From: Cellulomonas rhizosphaerae
GTDB lineage: Bacteria; Actinomycetota; Actinomycetes; Actinomycetales; Cellulomonadaceae
Assembly (NCBI RefSeq): GCF_003470205.1
Contig: NZ_QWKP01000211.1
Coordinates: 1 to 55,255, forward strand
Reading direction: 5' to 3'
Length of the DNA stretch: 55,255 nt
The notes under the pieces were generated by a model. The model was given only the letters and a program-made list of their open reading frames with translations, was not told the origin of the DNA and made no database searches. The translations under genes and the position numbers were made by a program. Positions 8,681 through 15,683 of this stretch are shown here, one piece after another. Within the stretch, counting starts at the first letter, position 1, and each line of letters opens with the position of its first letter.

Positions 8681-9124
8681 ATGACCGACGACGACGCCCG
8701 CGACATCGAGCTCCAGGTGGCCCTCCTGCTCCGCCTCGCCGACCACAACCGGCGCAGCAACCCGGCCCTGGACGGCACCCTCGAACGCTCCGCGTATCTC
8801 GCGCTGCGCCACCTGGCGACCAACGGCCCGTCCGGGATCAACGACATCGCGGACCACCTGCGCCTCGACGCCTCGACCGTCACCCGTCAGGTCCTCGCGA
8901 TGGAGTCGGCAGGGTTGGTGACGCGCGCGCGCGACGAGCACGATGGCCGCCGCGCCGTCATCACCGCGACGCCCGACGGTCACGAGGCCCTCGCGGCGAC
9001 CCGCGCCGCGCGCGCCTCGGTCTACGGCGACCTGCTCGCCGACTGGTCGACCGACGACCGCCAGCAGCTCGGGGCGCTCCTCGAACGCCTCAACGACGCG
9101 CTCGACAGCCGCGCCCGACGCTGA
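8681..9124 (+). CDS. MarR family transcriptional regulator
   Basis: 147-aa winged-helix regulator. The recognition helix region reads INDIADHLRLDASTVTRQVL (about 47-66), followed by the wing TRARDEHDGRRAVITATPDG with the conserved D-x-R-R salt-bridge pattern. The ORF is open 33 nt further upstream, but the ATG at 8681 sits exactly where transcription from TATGCT would begin and no SD precedes it. It probably controls itself and the divergent exporter. Confidence 0.9.
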   Translation: MTDDDARDIELQVALLLRLADHNRRSNPALDGTLERSAYLALRHLATNGPSGINDIADHLRLDASTVTRQVLAMESAGLVTRARDEHDGRRAVITATPDGHEALAATRAARASVYGDLLADWSTDDRQQLGALLERLNDALDSRARR

Positions 9125-9125
9125 C

Positions 9126-9139
9126 TTAGGCTCACCTCA
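9126..9139. promoter_or_regulatory. Probable IdeR/DmdR-type iron box
   Basis: TTAGGCTCACCTCA matches the core TTAGGCTAACCTAA of the actinobacterial iron-box consensus at 12 of 14 positions and abuts the start codon of the siderophore-interacting protein gene. The outer TTAGG half is not conserved (CTGAC), so this is a partial site. Confidence 0.55.
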
Positions 9140-9996
9140 TGACCGTGACCGCTCCGCGCACCCGCCCCGCTCCCGTCCTCGGCCACGTGCTCCGTGCCGA
9201 GCGGCTCACGCCCGGGCTCGTGCGCATCGTCGTCGGCGGCCCCGGCCTGGCGGTGTTCACGCCCTCGCCGCACGCCGACTCCTACGTCAAGCTCATGTTC
9301 CTGCCCGCCGGGGAACGGCCGCTGCAGGCCGACGGCCGCCTGGACCTCGAGGCCGTGCGCGCCGCACTCCCCGAGGGCGTCGCGCCTCGCCTGCGCGCCT
9401 ACACCGTGCGCGGGTTCGACCCCGAGGCGCTCGAGCTCACGATCGACCTCGTCGTGCACGGCGACTCGGGCCTCGCGGGTCCGTGGGCTGCTGCCGCGGT
9501 CGGCGGCGAGGAGGTCGTCGTCCAGGGGCCTGGTGGCGCGTGGTCGCCCTCCCCCGACGTCGACCACCACCTGCTCGTCGGCGATGCCAGCGCGCTGCCG
9601 GCGATCGCCGTCGCGCTCGAGCGGCTGGCCCCCGACGCGCGCGGCGTCGCGATCGTCGAGGTCGAGTCAGCCGCCGACGAGCTGCCGCTGGGCGCGCCCG
9701 CCGGCGTCGCCGTACAGTGGGTGCACGCGCGGCACGGGGAGCCGGGCGCGGCACTCGTCGAGGCCGCACTCGCCTGGCCGTGGCCGACGGGATCCGTCGG
9801 AGTGTTCGTGCACGGCGAGGCCGGCTCGGTGCGGGCGCTGCGCCAGTACCTGCGCGTCGAGCGGGCCGTCCCGCGCGACCTGATGTCGATCTCCGGCTAC
9901 TGGCGCCTGGGCGTCGACGACGAGGGGTGGCGGCAGAGCAAGCGCGAGTGGACCCAGTCGATCGAGTCCGCCGAGCAGGCCGCCGGCCTGGACTGA
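9139..9996 (+). CDS. Siderophore-interacting protein (ViuB/YqjH-like ferric-siderophore reductase)
   Basis: 285-aa cytosolic flavoprotein. The N-terminal FAD-binding barrel (about 10-125) contains RLRAYTVRGFD (the R-x-Y-T-V-R flavin motif) and GPWAAAAVGGEEVVVQGPGG. The NAD(P)H-binding half starts GDASALPAIAVALERL, and the family C-terminal signature SGYWRLGVDDE (about 252-262) is followed by a Trp-containing helix. It reduces Fe(III)-siderophore to release iron. The overlapping iron box supports iron-dependent regulation. It lies 14 nt after marR. Confidence 0.92.
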   Translation: MTVTAPRTRPAPVLGHVLRAERLTPGLVRIVVGGPGLAVFTPSPHADSYVKLMFLPAGERPLQADGRLDLEAVRAALPEGVAPRLRAYTVRGFDPEALELTIDLVVHGDSGLAGPWAAAAVGGEEVVVQGPGGAWSPSPDVDHHLLVGDASALPAIAVALERLAPDARGVAIVEVESAADELPLGAPAGVAVQWVHARHGEPGAALVEAALAWPWPTGSVGVFVHGEAGSVRALRQYLRVERAVPRDLMSISGYWRLGVDDEGWRQSKREWTQSIESAEQAAGLD

Positions 9997-10040
9997 CCCG
10001 CGACGCCGGCCGCCGCCGCGTCCGCCCTCTCCGCCCGCCG

Positions 10041-10112
10041 TCATCACGGGGATTCCGCATCATCACGGTGATGGCAACCCCCGTGATGATCCGCGATCAC
10101 CGTGATGATGCG
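10041..10112. repeat. Nested inverted repeats with ATCACnGTGAT palindromes
   Basis: Perfect 17-bp arms at 10056-10072 and 10096-10112 (23-nt spacer) interlock with an 11-bp pair at 10041-10051 and 10079-10089. Each 17-bp arm itself contains the palindrome ATCAC-n-GTGAT. No ORF with coding character covers it. Its function is unknown; it lies on the chromosomal side of the attachment site. Confidence 0.85.
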
Positions 10113-10139
10113 ACCGTCGATCGTCCGGGCCCGATCAGA

Positions 10140-10197
10140 TCGCCGATTCGTCATCGGTTCGCCGGTCCACATCGGCGCATCGATGACGAATCGGCGA
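10140..10197. repeat. Perfect 17-bp inverted repeat, 24-nt spacer
   Basis: TCGCCGATTCGTCATCG (10140-10156) is exactly complementary to 10181-10197. It is unrelated in sequence to the repeat just upstream but has the same arm length and nearly the same spacer. It is not GC-rich enough to be a typical local terminator. Confidence 0.85.
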
Positions 10198-10244
10198 GGT
10201 GTTGTGCGGTCCGGCCGGCGCCCGGGAGTCTCGTCCGGGCCTCG

Positions 10245-10275
10245 TGCCCCCGCCGGGACTCGAACCCGGCGGGGG
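10245..10275 (-). other. Putative attL: tRNA 3' end (T arm plus acceptor) without tRNA body
   Basis: On the minus strand, 10269-10245 reads as T stem CCGGG, loop TTCGAGT, stem CCCGG, acceptor CGGGGGC and discriminator A. No matching 5' acceptor (GCCCCCG) or D/anticodon arms occur at the required distance, so only the 3' end is present. Plus-strand 10247-10257 and 10265-10275 form a perfect 11-bp inverted repeat around the T loop. With an integrase gene 125 nt away this is the expected integration scar; the isotype cannot be assigned. Confidence 0.7.
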
Positions 10276-10283
10276 TGAATCGA

Positions 10284-10335
10284 CTGACCTGCGAAGTCGC
10301 AGGCTACGACGCAGGTCAGCGGGACGGTTCGTCCC
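10284..10335. repeat. Attachment-arm inverted repeats between att core and int
   Basis: CTGACCTGCG (10284-10293) pairs with CGCAGGTCAG (10310-10319); inside it, CCTGCG (10288-10293) also pairs with CGCAGG (10298-10303); GGGACG/CGTCCC follows at 10321-10335. Such alternatives are typical of integrase/excisionase arm DNA, but direct evidence is lacking. GTACC/GGTAC (10338-10351) and TGTTGA/TCAACA (10364-10389) add further small repeats just upstream of int. Confidence 0.5.
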
Positions 10336-10400
10336 CGGTACCCCACGGTACAGGTAGGCTCTTGTTGATCGAAAGTTGCTTTGTCAACAGGAGCAGACTC

Positions 10401-11549
10401 ATGGCGTCCATTCGCGAACGGCACGGCCGCAAGGGCATCTCATACTCCGTGCTCTACCGCGAGAAGGACTCACAGCGGTCCCGCACCTTCCAGGACCTCG
10501 CCTCGGCCCGCCAGCACGCGGACCGGATCGAGCGACTCGGCGTTGAGGCCGCTGACCGCATCTACGAGGCAACGCACCGACCAGATCCCGAGGTTGTGCC
10601 TACCGTGGCCGAGCAAGCCGAACGGCACATCGCCGCCCTGTCCGGTGTCCAGCCGTACACGATCGCCACGTACCGCACCATGGCCCGCCAGCTGGCCGTC
10701 ACCGCCCTGGGCGCCATGCCAGTCGACCGCGCGACCCGCGAGGACGTCGCCGGGTGGATCCGCACCCAGGAAGCCGCCGGCGTCGCCGCCAAGACCATCA
10801 AGAACCGGCACGCCCTGCTGTCCGCGGCCCTGACCCGTGCGGTCGACGACGGCACCGCCACGCGCAACGTCGCGGCGCGAGCTCGCATCGCCCGGACCGA
10901 GCGCCGCGAGATGACGTTCCTAACGCCCGCCGAGTTCCAGATCGTCCTGGGCCGCGCCACCCCCTACTACCGGCCGCTGCTCATGCTGCTGTTCGGGACA
11001 GGCCTGCGCCTGGGCGAGGCGACCGCTCTGCGCGTCTCGGACATCCACCCCGAGTTCACGCCCGCGACGCTGACCGTCTCGCGCGCCTGGAAGAAGGGCG
11101 GCGGGTACGGGGCACCGAAGACCGCGGCCGGCCGCCGCACCATCGCCATCCCGGGCCCGGTCATGGAAGCGATCGGACCGCTGCTCGATCGCGAGCCCGG
11201 CGAGCTGCTGTTCGTGAACACCGCCGGCCGCCGCGTCCAGCAGGCTACCTTGCACGACCTGTGGCAGGGGTGGATCACCGACTGGATCTTCGACCGCGGG
11301 ACTGGTGAGCGCACACGTCGGTCCCCGTCGCTCGGGAAGGTCCCCCGCATCCACGACCTGAGGCACTCCCACGCGGCGTTCATGATCGGCACCGGCATGT
11401 CGCTCTACGACCTCAAGCAGCGTCTGGGCCACGAGTCGATCCAGACGACGGCCGACACCTATGGCCACCTCATGCCCGAGGCCCAGGTCCAGGCCGAGCG
11501 CGCGGCCGCGCTCGCCTTCCCCGTCGCACCGATCGCCATCGAGTCCTAG
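10401..11549 (+). CDS. int: Tyrosine integrase (phage site-specific recombinase)
   Basis: 382-aa tyrosine recombinase with a complete active site: Arg203 (GTGLRLGEATAL), Lys240 (beta-hairpin region), His318-x-x-Arg321 (HDLRHSHAA), His344 (RLGHESIQTT) and nucleophile Tyr354 (ADTYGHL). Residues 1-60 form an AP2-like arm-binding domain (GRKGISYSVLYR) and about 66-155 the SAM-like core-binding domain. It catalyses integration into the adjacent tRNA 3' end. The ATG at 10401 has AGGAG about 9 nt upstream. Confidence 0.96.
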   Translation: MASIRERHGRKGISYSVLYREKDSQRSRTFQDLASARQHADRIERLGVEAADRIYEATHRPDPEVVPTVAEQAERHIAALSGVQPYTIATYRTMARQLAVTALGAMPVDRATREDVAGWIRTQEAAGVAAKTIKNRHALLSAALTRAVDDGTATRNVAARARIARTERREMTFLTPAEFQIVLGRATPYYRPLLMLLFGTGLRLGEATALRVSDIHPEFTPATLTVSRAWKKGGGYGAPKTAAGRRTIAIPGPVMEAIGPLLDREPGELLFVNTAGRRVQQATLHDLWQGWITDWIFDRGTGERTRRSPSLGKVPRIHDLRHSHAAFMIGTGMSLYDLKQRLGHESIQTTADTYGHLMPEAQVQAERAAALAFPVAPIAIES

Positions 11550-11579
11550 CAGCCAACCCCGGCGGGCTCGGCGCCCGAC

Positions 11580-11611
11580 ACTGCGCCGTCCGAGTGAATC
11601 TACGGCGCAGT
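11580..11611 (+). terminator. Terminator after int
   Basis: ACTGCGCCGT and ACGGCGCAGT form a perfect 10-bp stem with a 12-nt loop, 30 nt after the int stop. Confidence 0.75.
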
Positions 11612-11733
11612 CTGTCCGGGTATAGCCCCAGTCGTCCCGTCCGAATGGTCACTCCTGGTTCCTAACCCCTGTCCGATGTCAGCGCTCACGTGCAGCATTC
11701 GTTGACCTCAGCAACGGCGCGAAGGGGGCCCAT

Positions 11734-11931
11734 GTGGACGAGTACGAGGTGATGGAACGGCTAGGGGTGGCCGTCGTCGAAGTCGACGAGCTGTGCAGAG
11801 AAGGCTCCTACGTGCCCGGTCTGAACCTCGCCGTCGTGCGCCGCGGCCTCACTCCCGAGCGTCGCGAGGCGATCGGGGTCTGGCTCCTGGCGCGGGTACT
11901 TCTGGGGCCGGCAGATCCCGCTCGTTCGTGA
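11734..11931 (+). CDS. Short ImmA/IrrE-like protein lacking the zinc motif
   Basis: 65 aa, GTG start with AAGGGGG about 8 nt upstream. The order G-SYVPGLNLAVVRRGLTPERRE followed by a helix ending LLARVLLG resembles the N-terminal and HELGH-helix region of phage ImmA/IrrE peptidases, but the metal motif HExxH is replaced by VWLLA, so it cannot be a peptidase. Family membership is inferred from my recollection of the pattern. The last 83 nt are antisense to the repressor gene's tail. It could be a regulatory partner of the repressor or a remnant. Confidence 0.5.
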   Translation: MDEYEVMERLGVAVVEVDELCREGSYVPGLNLAVVRRGLTPERREAIGVWLLARVLLGPADPARS

Positions 11932-12325
11932 CATCTAGCACCGGGCTCCCCCCGGCGGGGCTATTGGGGGCGGCGTCTCGTTCATCGCCACCAGCTCCCT
12001 CCGCATGTCGCTCCCGCACGATGAGTCCGATGAGGCGACTGATCGCCTCCCGTTCCTCCTGTGTGAGCAACGACGATCCCGCCGGAGGGTCCCACTGGAC
12101 CCCGACCGGGGGTGCCTCGTTCCGCAGTTCGTAGACCTTCGCCACGCTGATCCCCGCAGCCGCGGCGATCTTCTCTACGGAGCGCGGGCTGGTGCGGAAG
12201 CCAAGGACGACCCGTCGCGCGGTCTCGTGCGAGATGCCCGCCTTGGTGGCCAGCTTTCGGTACGAGGCCAACGAGGGCGGGCCCTCCAGGTACTGCAACC
12301 ACCTGACCGGGATGTCGTCGCTCAC
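11849..12325 (-). CDS. HTH-type phage repressor (XRE/Cro-CI-like)
   Basis: 158-aa protein; a helix-turn-helix SYRKLATKAGISHETARRVV (about 21-40) is followed by SVEKIAAAAGISVAKVYELR. A linker and an acidic, Pro-rich tail (from about 110) contain no recognisable peptidase fold. It is the only leftward gene of the left arm and is divergent from the Cro-like gene, the layout of a lysogeny repressor. GTG start at 12325 with AGGTCAGGA just upstream. The operators between 12342 and 12468 are the probable targets. Confidence 0.8.
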   Translation of the reverse strand: MSDDIPVRWLQYLEGPPSLASYRKLATKAGISHETARRVVLGFRTSPRSVEKIAAAAGISVAKVYELRNEAPPVGVQWDPPAGSSLLTQEEREAISRLIGLIVRERHAEGAGGDERDAAPNSPAGGSPVLDVTNERDLPAPEVPAPGARPRSPRDARE

Positions 12326-12341
12326 GGGTCCTGACCTTTGC

Positions 12342-12386
12342 GTCTAGACAATGTGGTGTCTAACGGCAGATTAGACGCCCCGTCTA
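12342..12386. promoter_or_regulatory. Leftward operator cluster (GTCTA half-sites)
   Basis: GTCTAGAC (12342-12349) is a full palindrome; GTCTAA/TTAGAC (12358-12363 and 12371-12376) is an inverted pair; TAGACG-ccc-CGTCTA (12372-12386) overlaps it. All share the half-site GTCTA and lie just upstream of the repressor start, consistent with autoregulation. Confidence 0.7.
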
Positions 12387-12441
12387 CGAATCACACGGGT
12401 GTGACCTGGACTTTCACGCTCATATCGCCCCAACTTCACCC

Positions 12442-12470
12442 TTGACCGGTTAGACGCAGCCGTCTAACGT
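12442..12470 (+). promoter_or_regulatory. Rightward early promoter with embedded operator
   Basis: -35 TTGACC (12442-12447), 17-bp spacer and -10 TAACGT (12465-12470). The 20-bp operator GTTAGACG-cagc-CGTCTAAC (12449-12468) occupies the whole spacer and enters the -10, using the same half-site as the leftward cluster. Repressor binding would shut off the early gene train. Confidence 0.72.
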
Positions 12471-12542
12471 CCAACTTGACGGTTGACAACAACGACAGAC
12501 AGGTGGATGCTCGTGGTCAGGAAGATTGAGAGGAGGTTCGAC

Positions 12543-12824
12543 GTGGAACTCGTGTCCCGAGACGCTTTTCGCCGGTACATGGCGTACCGCGACCACTCCG
12601 CTCGGACCCTCGCCGACGCCGCCACCCGCCGCGGCGTTCCGACCTCCAAGGCCACCATCGGGCACCTGATGTCCGGCTTCGTCAAACAGACCCGGCCTGA
12701 ACGGGCTAAGGCCATCTGCGAGGTCCTCGACGTCCCCGTCGACGCCCTGTTCGTGGTCCGGGTGTCAACCGTCCAGCGGGACGTGCCGCCCGCACCGCAG
12801 CCGACCAAAGGGATGACCCGATGA
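12543..12824 (+). CDS. Cro-like HTH DNA-binding protein
   Basis: 93-aa XRE-family protein: RTLADAATRRGVPTSKATIG (about 21-40) is the HTH, and ERAKAICEVLDVPVDALFVV (about 54-73) is the typical closing helix. The open frame extends to 12483, but AGGAGG at 12530-12535 places the start at the GTG of 12543. As the first gene after the rightward promoter it occupies the Cro position. It overlaps the next gene by 4 nt. Confidence 0.82.
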   Translation: MELVSRDAFRRYMAYRDHSARTLADAATRRGVPTSKATIGHLMSGFVKQTRPERAKAICEVLDVPVDALFVVRVSTVQRDVPPAPQPTKGMTR

Positions 12825-13057
12825 GCGCCGAACTCCTGACCGTCCCACAGGTGGCCGATCGGCTCGGCTTGACGGAGTACCAGGTTCGCCAGGAACACGC
12901 CCGCGGCGTCCTACCCGGGCGTCGACCCGGCCGGTTCCTGCGGTTCACGGACACCGACCTCGAGACGTACGTCGCGCGCATCGCTGTCGATCGCGGCGCG
13001 GGCCAGGCCTCCGGCCCCACGCGCCTCTCGCACACCCGCCGCCGGCGGTCCCTGTAA
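12821..13057 (+). CDS. Excisionase-like helix-turn-helix protein
   Basis: 78 aa: TVPQVADRLGLTEYQVRQEH (about 7-26), the wing GRRPGRFLRFTDTDLETYV and a basic tail RRRRSL. This is the MerR-type/BldC-like winged HTH shared by Xis and binding-domain excisionases. Its place immediately after the Cro-like gene in the early operon fits excisionase; a general regulator is the alternative. Confidence 0.75.
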   Translation: MSAELLTVPQVADRLGLTEYQVRQEHARGVLPGRRPGRFLRFTDTDLETYVARIAVDRGAGQASGPTRLSHTRRRRSL

Positions 13058-13117
13058 CGGCCGCCCCAGCAACGCCGCACCGCCTGAACCCGCGCACCAC
13101 CAACGAAGGGAACCACC

Positions 13118-13288
13118 ATGCTCCGCCAGACGCCGATCCCCCAGACCTCGCCGTACCAGCTGGCGATCCTGCACGGCCTGCAGTCGAAGCACGTCTACCA
13201 GGGCACCGTCGCCCCGGTCGTCGTCGCCCACCGCCGCGCCGCGAACAAGGTCGCGCGCCGCTCCCGTCGCATCAACCGCGGCCGCTGA
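13118..13288 (+). CDS. Small basic phage protein
   Basis: 56-aa protein that I do not recognise. A neutral front (QTSPYQLAILHGLQSKHVYQ) leads into a strongly basic tail (HRRAANKVARRSRRINRGR), suggesting nucleic-acid binding. The ATG has GAAGGGA 6-7 nt upstream and codons are GC-ending throughout. Confidence 0.7.
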   Translation: MLRQTPIPQTSPYQLAILHGLQSKHVYQGTVAPVVVAHRRAANKVARRSRRINRGR

Positions 13289-13371
13289 GCAAACACACCT
13301 CACAGACAGCGAGGGCCGGGCTCCCACTCCTGAGCACCCGACCCTCACCTACACCGAAAGGTTCGCACACC

Positions 13372-13611
13372 ATGGACCCGATTCGCATCACCGGCGACAC
13401 GGCCAAGGCCATCGCGACTCCGCCTACGCCGAAGGCCCTCGACATCTTGGCCCGGGCGGAGAAGCGGCTCCGGCCGATGATCGCCCGCGGCGCAGACCAC
13501 ACCACCGTCGTCGCCGTCTTCGCTACCTACGAGGCCATGTACCTGATGGCTTCCGCACCGACAGCCCCGGTCATCGACGACACGATGGCGCTCGTCGAGG
13601 CGGTGGCCTGA
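13372..13611 (+). CDS. Hypothetical protein
   Basis: 79 aa, mostly helical (DILARAEKRLRPMIARGADH, then AVFATYEAMYLMAS); no motif recognised. GAAAGG lies about 8 nt upstream of the ATG. The stop codon overlaps the next ATG (TGATG). Confidence 0.7.
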   Translation: MDPIRITGDTAKAIATPPTPKALDILARAEKRLRPMIARGADHTTVVAVFATYEAMYLMASAPTAPVIDDTMALVEAVA

Positions 13612-13952
13612 TGGCCGCCGTCGCCCGGGCCGTGGGGTACGCCCTGTGCTTCTGCACAGACGGCCACCACGAAGAGCCCGAACGTGAGGGGTTCCGTGCG
13701 AACCGTGCCGACGTTGAGTCCGGCCTGCCGTATGCCCACCCGTCCGCTGGGCCGGTGCACCTGGTCCAGTCGACCCTGATCGTCACCGCGGTCGACGTCG
13801 CAGACCCGGCACTGGCTGCACACCGACGCGACCTCATCGCCAAGTTCGCGTCCACGTACGGCCTGCTCGACCCCGATGGTGCCGAGGTGACGGGCTGCGA
13901 GCACCGTGCCGTGGAGATCTGCGAGCGATGCACATCGGTCGTGGCGTCATGA
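13611..13952 (+). CDS. Hypothetical protein
   Basis: 113 aa, not recognised. The C terminus carries a possible metal site, GCEHRAVEICERCTS. It overlaps both neighbours by 1-4 nt, so it is part of the translationally coupled early train. Confidence 0.68.
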   Translation: MAAVARAVGYALCFCTDGHHEEPEREGFRANRADVESGLPYAHPSAGPVHLVQSTLIVTAVDVADPALAAHRRDLIAKFASTYGLLDPDGAEVTGCEHRAVEICERCTSVVAS

Positions 13953-14428
13953 GCTACTTCTCCGACCCGGTCCTGGACCGGCAGGACGAGGAGCGCCGCA
14001 CCGTCCTTGCCGAGCACGTGATGCAGATCAGGCCCGGCCCGTACGGGTGGCACTGCGGCGTCTGCGACTGCGGCACCGAGCACGGCGCGTTCCGCCGCGC
14101 CTCCGACCTCGACCGTGAGCACGAGCGGCACATCGCGGTCGTGCTCGACGGCGAGGAGTCCGAGCTCGTCGACGCCGCCTGGGCCGCGCAGTGGAACAGC
14201 GAGGTCGACCAGCTCGCCGACCGGTTCCTGTCGGGCCCTCCCGGATCCCGTGTCCGCCAGTACGAGTCGCACGCCGTTCCCGACTACCCCGAGGGCGGCG
14301 AGGACGAGAAGCCTTGGGGTCCCGACTGCCGGTACGGCAAGCACACCGCCTGCTCGGGCACGGCGTGGGATGAGCACGCCGACGAGCTCGTCGGCTGCGG
14401 CTGCACCTGCCACGGGAGCGCGTCGTGA
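13949..14428 (+). CDS. Hypothetical Cys/His-rich protein
   Basis: 159 aa. Two putative zinc clusters: WHCGVCDCGTEHG (about 35-47) and a C-terminal CRYGKHTACSGTAWDEH region ending GCGCTCH, a pattern seen in several actinophage proteins of unknown function. The frame is open to 13928, but the ATG at 13949 forms an ATGA overlap with the previous stop and is preferred. Confidence 0.72.
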   Translation: MSYFSDPVLDRQDEERRTVLAEHVMQIRPGPYGWHCGVCDCGTEHGAFRRASDLDREHERHIAVVLDGEESELVDAAWAAQWNSEVDQLADRFLSGPPGSRVRQYESHAVPDYPEGGEDEKPWGPDCRYGKHTACSGTAWDEHADELVGCGCTCHGSAS

Positions 14429-14784
14429 ACGCGCCCCGGGTCCGGTTCGAGCCGCACTGGCAGCCGACCGAGATCGACGAGCCCACCCCCGGGTGGGTCG
14501 TGACCGTCGTGAACGACGGGCGCCCCGTGCACCGGTTCTTCCGCGGGCGCATGTCCGACCGGCGCGCGCAGCGGTACGCGGGCCGCGTCGCCCGCCGCAC
14601 CTGCGCCGCGTGCGGTCACCACGGCGACACCGCGGTCGTGCCCGCGCTGCGCGCCCGCCTGTGCGCGACCTGCGACCACGCGTTCCACGCCTGGCACGCC
14701 GTCCGCCCGCACGTCCTGGCCATCGACTGGCCCGGCTGGGCGCACCACATCGGACCCCACCCTCACCGAAGGAGCGCCGCCTGA
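14425..14784 (+). CDS. Hypothetical zinc-ribbon-like protein
   Basis: 119 aa, GTG start overlapping the previous stop. CAACGHHGD and RLCATCDHAFH form a CxxC...CxxC pair (about 57-84) resembling a small zinc ribbon. A Trp-rich C-terminal segment ends HPHRRSAA. Located directly before the recombination pair. Confidence 0.7.
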   Translation: MNAPRVRFEPHWQPTEIDEPTPGWVVTVVNDGRPVHRFFRGRMSDRRAQRYAGRVARRTCAACGHHGDTAVVPALRARLCATCDHAFHAWHAVRPHVLAIDWPGWAHHIGPHPHRRSAA

Positions 14785-15683
14785 TGGCCGCCATCGACCT
14801 CGCGCCCGGCTCGCCGGCGTGGACCCGCCTCATCACCGCATCGAAGGTCGCCGCGATCCTGGGTGTCTCCCCGGAGAACTGGGAGTCGAAGCGGTCCCTG
14901 TGGCTCAAGATGCGCGGGGACATTCCCTGGGACGACGGCCGCAACGTCGCCGAGAAGTCCCGCGGGCACTACCTCGAGAACGGCCTCATCGACTGGTGGG
15001 CCGACCAGCACCCCGAGATCGCCCGGGTCCGCCGCCAGCCGATCGTCACGAACCGGCGCCTGCCGTGGGCGGCCGCGACCCCGGACGCGATCGGCACCGG
15101 GATCGGCGCGCCGCTGTACCTCGACGCAAAGACGTCCCGCGACGACGCCGAGTGGGGCACGCCCGGCACCGACGAGGTGCCCGCGTACTACGCGGCGCAG
15201 CTGACCTGGGCGATGCACCTGTCGCACGGGCGCCGCGGCATGGCCGTGAAGACCGCGCACATCGCGCTGCTCACCCAGTTCCTCGACCTGCGCGAGTACG
15301 TCATCGAGTACGACGCCGAGCTCGGGCACGACATCGAGGACCAGTGCCGGGCGTTCCTGCGGTCGCTCGACGACCCGGATGCGATCCCGCCCGTCGACGG
15401 GTCCCAGGCCACGTGGCGTGCCGAGAAGCGCCGCCACCCCGACATCGACCTCGACAAGACCGTCGAGCTCGACGGGGACCTGGCCCAGGCGTTCGTCGAC
15501 ATCAAGGCCCGGGAGGCCGACGTGCGGGCCGTGCAGTCCCGCCTCCGCGAGGTCATGGGCGACGCCCGCCTCGCCACCTACGGCGGCGTGACCATCGCCC
15601 GCCGCCAGCCGAACGCGCACGGCGTGACCCTCATGCCCGTCGCCAAGGCCATCCCCACTACCAAGGAGCAGCACGCAGCATGA
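14784..15683 (+). CDS. YqaJ-type viral recombinase exonuclease
   Basis: 299-aa PD-(D/E)XK exonuclease. SRGHYLENGLIDWW (about 54-67) carries the conserved E after the G-x-x-x-E helix, ATPDAIG (about 97-103) the catalytic Asp, and LYLDAKTSRDD (about 110-120) the D-x-K. The C-terminal 80 residues form a helical region. It degrades one strand of linear DNA so that the adjacent RecT can anneal the exposed strand. Starts TGATG and overlaps recT by 4 nt. Confidence 0.9.
   Translation: MAAIDLAPGSPAWTRLITASKVAAILGVSPENWESKRSLWLKMRGDIPWDDGRNVAEKSRGHYLENGLIDWWADQHPEIARVRRQPIVTNRRLPWAAATPDAIGTGIGAPLYLDAKTSRDDAEWGTPGTDEVPAYYAAQLTWAMHLSHGRRGMAVKTAHIALLTQFLDLREYVIEYDAELGHDIEDQCRAFLRSLDDPDAIPPVDGSQATWRAEKRRHPDIDLDKTVELDGDLAQAFVDIKAREADVRAVQSRLREVMGDARLATYGGVTIARRQPNAHGVTLMPVAKAIPTTKEQHAA

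Noticed and set aside
10245-10330. Complete tRNA gene on the minus strand
   Set aside because: T arm and acceptor 3' strand are present, but no complementary 5' acceptor strand, D arm or anticodon arm at the right distance; kept as an att remnant.
12483-12542. Upstream start (TTG 12483) for the Cro-like protein
   Set aside because: No ribosome site at 12483, it lies almost at the predicted transcription start, and AGGAGG fits the GTG at 12543.
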